Of a stretch of 12,267 nt of DNA, positions 8,464-12,267 are shown piece by piece. Location of the stretch: positions 1 to 12,267 of the forward strand of contig RFQW01000016.1 in assembly GCA_009924765.1 (NCBI GenBank), given 5' to 3'. Source of the DNA: Planctomycetota bacterium (GTDB lineage: Bacteria > Planctomycetota > Phycisphaerae > Phycisphaerales > SM1A02). The position numbers and the translations under genes were made by a program. Every line of letters begins with the position of its first letter. The stretch's first letter is position 1. The notes beneath the pieces were generated by a model. The model was not told the DNA's origin. It ran no database searches and was given only the letters and a program-made list of their open reading frames with translations.

Positions 8464-9167
8464 GCATGCTTGCCGCCGCCGTCACGCAGTTGCCGACGGG
8501 TGTCGAGGGCGGTGCCGAGCTGGCCGCCACGGCCATCACCTTCGCGCTGTTGCCCGCGGCATTGGCGCTGTGCACCGCGTTCCCCCGCATCTTCGTCACG
8601 CTCAGCATCCTGCGACAGGGGCTTGGCATCGGCAGCGTGCCGGGCAACCTGATCCTCACGGGCCTGGCGGCGGCGCTCACCTTCGCCGCGATGGGGCCAA
8701 CGCTCGATGCCGCGTGGAAGGGTGGCATGGGCAGCCTGGCGCAGGGCACCGCGAAGGATCCGATGGTGGCGTTGCGCGGCGCGGAACAGCCGTTGCGCGA
8801 CTTCATGTTCGAACAGATGGAACGAAGTGGCGGCGGGCCGACACTGGCGACCGTGATGAAGTCGAAGGGCGTGGTGGTGGAGGCCGACAAGCCCGTCACG
8901 CGCCGCGACGTTGACACCATGACACTGGTGCCCGCCTTCGCCATGAACGAGTTGCGCGTGGCATGCATGCTGGGCTTCAAGATCCTGCTGCCGTTCCTGG
9001 CGATCGATCTGGCCGTGGCCGCCACGCTGGCCAGCCTGGGCATGTTCATGACGCCACCCACGCTGGTGAGTCTGCCGCTGAAGCTGATGCTGTTCGTGGC
9101 GGTGGATGGCTGGGCGCTGGTGAGTGCGGGACTGGTTTCGGGCGTGATGCGAGGGACGCCGGCATGA
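8460..9167 (+). CDS. fliP: Flagellar type III export gate protein FliP
   Basis: 235 residues, close to the usual 240. FliP is the pentameric core of the FliPQR export gate in the basal-body membrane patch. Family marks are clear: FPRIFVTLSILRQGLG at 41-56, a first pair of membrane segments (about 22-45 and 62-80), a periplasmic loop (about 81-150), then LVPAFAMNELRVAC (156-169), LLPFLAIDLAVAATLASLGM (176-195), and PPTLVSLPLKLMLFVAVDGW (199-218). A cleavable signal peptide as in E. coli FliP is not obvious; the N-terminus is short. Start: GTG at 8460 overlaps the fliO stop (GTGA) and has GGAGG at 8447-8451, eight bases upstream. ATG at 8466 is in frame but too far from that site. The stop overlaps the fliQ start. 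Confidence 0.96.
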   Translation: MSMLAAAVTQLPTGVEGGAELAATAITFALLPAALALCTAFPRIFVTLSILRQGLGIGSVPGNLILTGLAAALTFAAMGPTLDAAWKGGMGSLAQGTAKDPMVALRGAEQPLRDFMFEQMERSGGGPTLATVMKSKGVVVEADKPVTRRDVDTMTLVPAFAMNELRVACMLGFKILLPFLAIDLAVAATLASLGMFMTPPTLVSLPLKLMLFVAVDGWALVSAGLVSGVMRGTPA

Positions 9168-9415
9168 GCGCGCAGCTGGTCAGTCTGATGCAGTCGGCGA
9201 TCAGCGTGGCGTTGATCGTGTCGCTGCCGCTGCTGCTGGTTGCGCTGGGAACGGGCGTGGTGTCGGGCCTCGCGCAGTCGCTCGCGAACGTGCACGATGC
9301 CGCCGCCGGATTCGCGCCTCGACTGCTGGTCACCGCCACCGTCGCGCTGCTGCTGGTGGGCTGGATGACGGCGAAGATGGTGGACTTTGCATCACGCTGC
9401 TGGGGGATCGGTTGA
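9164..9415 (+). CDS. fliQ: Flagellar type III export gate protein FliQ
   Basis: 83 residues (family usually 85-90), essentially two membrane segments: about 12-34 (ISVALIVSLPLLLVALGTGVVSG) and about 51-72 (APRLLVTATVALLLVGWMTAKM). The 'A...A..vs.PlLl.al..G...g..Qs..n..' spacing is that of FliQ, four copies of which wrap the FliP5R1 cone. The ATG at 9164 overlaps the fliP stop as ATGA, and the stop shares a base with the fliR ATG, so it is translated in a tightly coupled series. The C-terminus is slightly shorter than the E. coli protein; nothing essential appears lost. Confidence 0.94.
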   Translation: MSAQLVSLMQSAISVALIVSLPLLLVALGTGVVSGLAQSLANVHDAAAGFAPRLLVTATVALLLVGWMTAKMVDFASRCWGIG

Positions 9416-10152
9416 TGGTCGCCGACCTCTCCGCGTTGATGCTTCCGGCACTGCCGGCGATGCTGCGCACGGCTGGAGCCGCGGCGATGGCTCCCGCGTT
9501 CACGGTGATTCCCATGCGGTTGCGTGTGGCACTGGCCGCGGGCGCCGCTTGGATCGCGTTGCCGCTCGGCGCACATGGCGAAGTGCCGAGCGGGCCATGG
9601 TGGATGTGGGCGCCGCTTGAAATCATGGCCGGCCTGTGCATCGGCGGCGTGGCGGCCGCGGCCGTGGAGGCACTGCGCTGCATGGGGCGCGTCGCCGGTG
9701 AGCAGATGGGGCTTGGGCTGGGCGAGGCGTACGACCCGTCGCATGCATCCGAAGCGAACGCGGCCGAGAGCATGATGGGATGGGCGGGTGCCGCGGCCTT
9801 CGTGGCAGTGGGTGGCATCGAGAGCGTGGTGCTGGCGGCTTCGCATGCCGCGCCGCGCGATGGACAGGCGTGGATGTTCAGCGCGCGCGGCATGGCGCAG
9901 ACGCTGGATGCCGCGATGAGCGTTGGCCTTCGCGTGTGTCTTCCGGTGCTGGCCGTCACGCTGGCGGGCGCCGCGATCGGCGGTGCGGTGGTGCGCGCCG
10001 CGCCGCGCACGGTCACGCTGGCCGGTGGTTTCGGCGTGCGTGCGGCGATGGGTCTGGGCATGCTGGTATCCGCGGCGGGCACGGCGTGGGCGATGCAGTC
10101 GGAGCTGGTGCAGAGCGTCATGCGCACATTGCCTGGAGGGAACATCTGGTGA
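9415..10152 (+). CDS. fliR: Flagellar type III export gate protein FliR
   Basis: 245 residues; FliR is the single-copy subunit that closes the FliP5-Q4-R1 export gate. Several membrane segments are seen (about 5-25, 38-52, 66-88, 121-142, 170-195, 208-228). Family features include the early 'R.AGAAAMAPAF...P.R.R.ALA' pattern (18-40) and 'EALRCMGRVAGEQMGLGLGEAYDP' spanning about 85-108, equivalent to the conserved E-x(n)-AG-x-Q-x-G-x-x-DP of FliR. Start: ATG at 9415 (TGATG overlap with the fliQ stop) has GGGGGA at 9402-9407, seven bases upstream; an adjacent TTG at 9412 is also possible. The stop overlaps the flhB GTG. There is no FliR-FlhB fusion here; the two are separate frames. Confidence 0.94.
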   Translation: MVADLSALMLPALPAMLRTAGAAAMAPAFTVIPMRLRVALAAGAAWIALPLGAHGEVPSGPWWMWAPLEIMAGLCIGGVAAAAVEALRCMGRVAGEQMGLGLGEAYDPSHASEANAAESMMGWAGAAAFVAVGGIESVVLAASHAAPRDGQAWMFSARGMAQTLDAAMSVGLRVCLPVLAVTLAGAAIGGAVVRAAPRTVTLAGGFGVRAAMGLGMLVSAAGTAWAMQSELVQSVMRTLPGGNIW

Positions 10153-10835
10153 ACCCCTTCGCGCACGATGATGATCGCGTGATCGAGCCCACGCCTGCGC
10201 GTCGACAGCGTGCGCTTGATCGCGGCGATGGCCCTCGCGCGCCATGGCTTGCTGCGGCGCTCAGCGGCTTGTTGGCGCTCGGACTGCTGTCGGTGGCGGC
10301 CGGCCCTGTGGCGATCGAGACGAAGGCATGGATCCGGCAGTCGCTGCAGGTGCATGACGCGCCCGCGATGACCGGCAGTGCCTTGTTGCTGCCAGCGGTG
10401 TCGTGCGCGGCCGTGGTGCTGGTGGCCGCCATGGTGGGGCAGGTGGTCGCGCGTGGAGGATGGATTCGCGTGCGCGCGTGGCGTCGCGGAAGGCGCGCCG
10501 CGTGGAGCGAGACCGTCGCATCATCGATCGGGGGGTGGGTGCTTGGCCTTGCCGCGCTGCTGGGCGGCGTGCTTGGCGCGGCACCCTGGCTCGGTTCTCT
10601 CGGACAGATCAGTCAGCGCCCGTTGCAGGAGGGCCTGTGGGCGCTCGGCGCCTTCGTGGCCGCCGCCGCACTGAGCGCGCTGCTGGCCACGCTGGTGATG
10701 GGTCTGGTGCAACTGCGTCTGGCGGGTCTGGCCTTCGATCGCACGCTTCGCATGACGCGTGGCGAGGCGCGTGAGGCCGCAAAGGACGATTCGCCGCGTC
10801 GCCGCATGCAGCGCGCGCGCTGGAGGCTTGCCTGA
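10149..10835 (+). CDS. flhB: FlhB-like export protein lacking the C-terminal autocleavage domain
   Basis: 228 residues, against about 350-380 for FlhB. The N-terminus has the FlhB signature 'EPTPARRQRALDRGDGPRA' (13-31; compare EPTPKRL..AR.KGQVPRS). Four membrane segments follow (about 33-53, 78-100, 127-147, 163-188), then the linker helix 'LAFDRTLRMTRGEAREAAKDD' (about 194-214) that in FlhB leads into the cytoplasmic domain. The protein stops at RRRMQRARWRLA, so the NPTH self-cleaving domain is absent. The loop between TM2 and TM3 is also short and lacks the usual 'NP..GLKR.FS' stretch. The GTG start at 10149 overlaps the fliR stop; flhA starts at this gene's stop (TGATG) with its GGAGG (10822-10826) inside this frame, so the end looks native rather than a fresh frameshift. 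FlhB identity also rests on position. Confidence 0.82.
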   Translation: MNPFAHDDDRVIEPTPARRQRALDRGDGPRAPWLAAALSGLLALGLLSVAAGPVAIETKAWIRQSLQVHDAPAMTGSALLLPAVSCAAVVLVAAMVGQVVARGGWIRVRAWRRGRRAAWSETVASSIGGWVLGLAALLGGVLGAAPWLGSLGQISQRPLQEGLWALGAFVAAAALSALLATLVMGLVQLRLAGLAFDRTLRMTRGEAREAAKDDSPRRRMQRARWRLA

Positions 10836-12267
10836 TGTCGCGCCCGATGCGATTCGAGTGGCTGGTGCCGGCGCTCTTCGTTGGCTTGGTGGCCATGCTC
10901 GTGCTGCCGCTGCCCGCCGGTGCCATGGACGCGTTGATCGCCGTCAACTTCGCGCTCAGCGGCGTGGTGCTGGCGACCGCGGCCAGCATGCGACGGCCGC
11001 TTGATTTCAGCGTGTTCCCCGCACTTGTTCTGGGCACCACGCTGCTGCGACTGGGCCTCAATGTGGCCAGCACGCGACTGATCCTCGGCACCGATGCGGC
11101 ATCGCCTTCCGGTGCCGCCGCGAGCGCCGGCAGCATCATCGAGGCCTTCGGCCTGCTTGGCGCTGGCCGCAATCCCATCGTTGGCCTCAGTGTGTTCGCC
11201 ATGCTGGTGGTGGTGCAGTTCGTCGTGGTCACGCGCGGTTCGGTGCGCATGGGTGAAGTGGCCGCGCGATTCGCGCTCGACGCGCTGCCCGGTCGTCAGA
11301 TGGCGGTGGATGCGGATCTGGCCAGCGGTGCCATCGACGCCGCCGAAGCGCGTCGCCGCCGCGAGGAGCTTCTTCGCGAGGCGGACTTCCACGGCGCCAT
11401 GGATGGTGCGGGTCGCTTCGTGCGTGGTGACGCGATCGCCGGACTGGTGATCGTGCTCGCCAACATCGTGGGCGGCTTCCTGATCGGCGTGCTGCAGAAG
11501 GGCTGGTCGGCGGGCGACAGCCTGCGCACCTTCGCGCTGCTTGCGGTGGGCGATGGTCTGGTCACGCAGATTCCCGCGTTCCTGGTGGCCACGGCCAGCG
11601 GTCTGGTGAGCGCGAAGGCCGCCAGTGGCGAGAGTCTGGGTCAGGAGATTCCGCGTCAGCTTTCGGCGCGTCCTTCCGCGTTGTGGATGGTCGCGGCACT
11701 GCTGGTCGGCCTCTCCTTCACGCCGCTTCCCGCGGTGCCGCTGCTTGCAGCCGCCGCGCTGGTGGGTGGTGCGGCGCTGTGGACTTCTCGGGTTCGGAAG
11801 GCCGCGGCGGATTCGGTCGTGCAGCCCACCCGGAGCGCCGACGCAATCGACGACGCGTTGGCGGTCGATCCGCTCTCGATCGATCTTGGTCTGGAGCTGC
11901 TCGGTCTGGCGAACGAGGGACCGAATGGCCTGCTCGATGGCATCGCTGGCGTGCGACGCCGCCTTGCCCAGGAACTTGGCGTGGTGGTGCCGCCTGTCCG
12001 CGTGCGCGATGACGCATCGCTCGCGCCCAACGGCTACTGCATCCGTCTGCGCGACGCCGTGGTCGGGGCGGGGCATCTTCGCACCGACGCGCTGCTGGCC
12101 ATGGATCCGCGGGGCGGTCAGCCCGCGGTGGATGGTGAGGCCACCACCGAGCCGGCCTATGGATTGCCTGCGGTCTGGGTGGATGCTGGACGCCGTGCGG
12201 AACTGGAGGCGCGCGGCATGGCGGTGGTCGACGCCTCGAGCGCGCTCACCTCGCACCTGATGGAAGT
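10835..12267 (+). CDS. flhA: Flagellar export apparatus protein FlhA, N-terminal part
   Basis: 477 residues are visible; the gene runs off the right edge (family about 690-700). FlhA forms the nonameric export ring and binds chaperone-substrate complexes. Conserved regions: RRPLDFSVFPALVLGTTLLRLGLNVASTRLILG (53-85), the FHIPEP signature region 'EADFHGAMDGAGRFVRGDAIAG' around 182-203 preceded by DALPGRQMAVDADL, and GDGLVTQIPAFLVATASGL (239-257). Membrane segments fall at about 10-30, 35-52, 115-133, 200-222, 232-257 and 282-315. The cytoplasmic domain begins near 340, with RRRLAQELGVVVPPVRVRD (374-392) as in other FlhA. Start: ATG at 10835 overlaps the flhB stop (TGATG), with GGAGG at 10822-10826, eight bases upstream. 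Nothing is missing in the visible part. Confidence 0.96.
   Translation, partial: MSRPMRFEWLVPALFVGLVAMLVLPLPAGAMDALIAVNFALSGVVLATAASMRRPLDFSVFPALVLGTTLLRLGLNVASTRLILGTDAASPSGAAASAGSIIEAFGLLGAGRNPIVGLSVFAMLVVVQFVVVTRGSVRMGEVAARFALDALPGRQMAVDADLASGAIDAAEARRRREELLREADFHGAMDGAGRFVRGDAIAGLVIVLANIVGGFLIGVLQKGWSAGDSLRTFALLAVGDGLVTQIPAFLVATASGLVSAKAASGESLGQEIPRQLSARPSALWMVAALLVGLSFTPLPAVPLLAAAALVGGAALWTSRVRKAAADSVVQPTRSADAIDDALAVDPLSIDLGLELLGLANEGPNGLLDGIAGVRRRLAQELGVVVPPVRVRDDASLAPNGYCIRLRDAVVGAGHLRTDALLAMDPRGGQPAVDGEATTEPAYGLPAVWVDAGRRAELEARGMAVVDASSALTSHLME

Noticed and set aside
10613..12256. Long minus-strand open frame opposite flhA (about 547 codons)
   Set aside because: Antisense to strongly conserved FlhA; low-complexity Arg/His/Gln-rich translation without domains.

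Overview
The window is high-GC, gene-dense bacterial chromosome with no mobile element, CRISPR array or RNA gene that I could see. The organism is a Gram-negative-type (diderm), flagellated bacterium: there is an LptE-like outer-membrane lipoprotein, a BamD-like TPR protein and a flagellar type III export cluster. A two-subunit (alpha/beta) E1 pyruvate dehydrogenase beside this fliO-P-Q-R-flhB-flhA order would fit Planctomycetota (Phycisphaerae-like), but that is inference from general gene style, not a sequence match.

Layout. (1) 1-438 (+) is the C-terminal end of an S41 carboxyl-terminal processing protease, cut by the window edge. (2) 533-4052 (+) is a pdhA-pdhB-pdhC operon encoding E1-alpha, E1-beta and lipoyl-E2 of a pyruvate (or related 2-oxoacid) dehydrogenase complex. 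A plausible sigma70-type promoter lies just upstream, and no E3 gene is in view. (3) A perfect 18-bp hairpin at 4074-4114 separates this operon from the convergent minus-strand operon. (4) 7869-4134 (-) is TPR/BamD-like protein, then LptE-like lipoprotein, then FtsH, with overlapping stop and start codons. (5) A 165-bp divergent region (7870-8034) carries several short inverted repeats. (6) 8035-12267 (+) is fliO-fliP-fliQ-fliR-flhB-flhA, the membrane core of the flagellar export gate, each gene overlapping the next; flhA runs off the window.

How the genes work together. PdhA/B/C decarboxylate pyruvate and transfer the acetyl group to CoA. The minus-strand operon deals with envelope assembly and membrane protein quality control. 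FliP/Q/R form the export gate core, FlhB normally acts as the substrate-specificity switch, and FlhA forms the nonameric export ring.

The most unusual point is FlhB. It ends right after its fourth membrane segment and linker helix, so it lacks the whole cytoplasmic domain with the NPTH self-cleavage site, and flhA starts at its stop codon. No wholly unknown multi-gene system is evident; the other points of interest are regulatory (the fliO leader and the pdhA upstream region). No stretch longer than about 300 bases lacks a gene.
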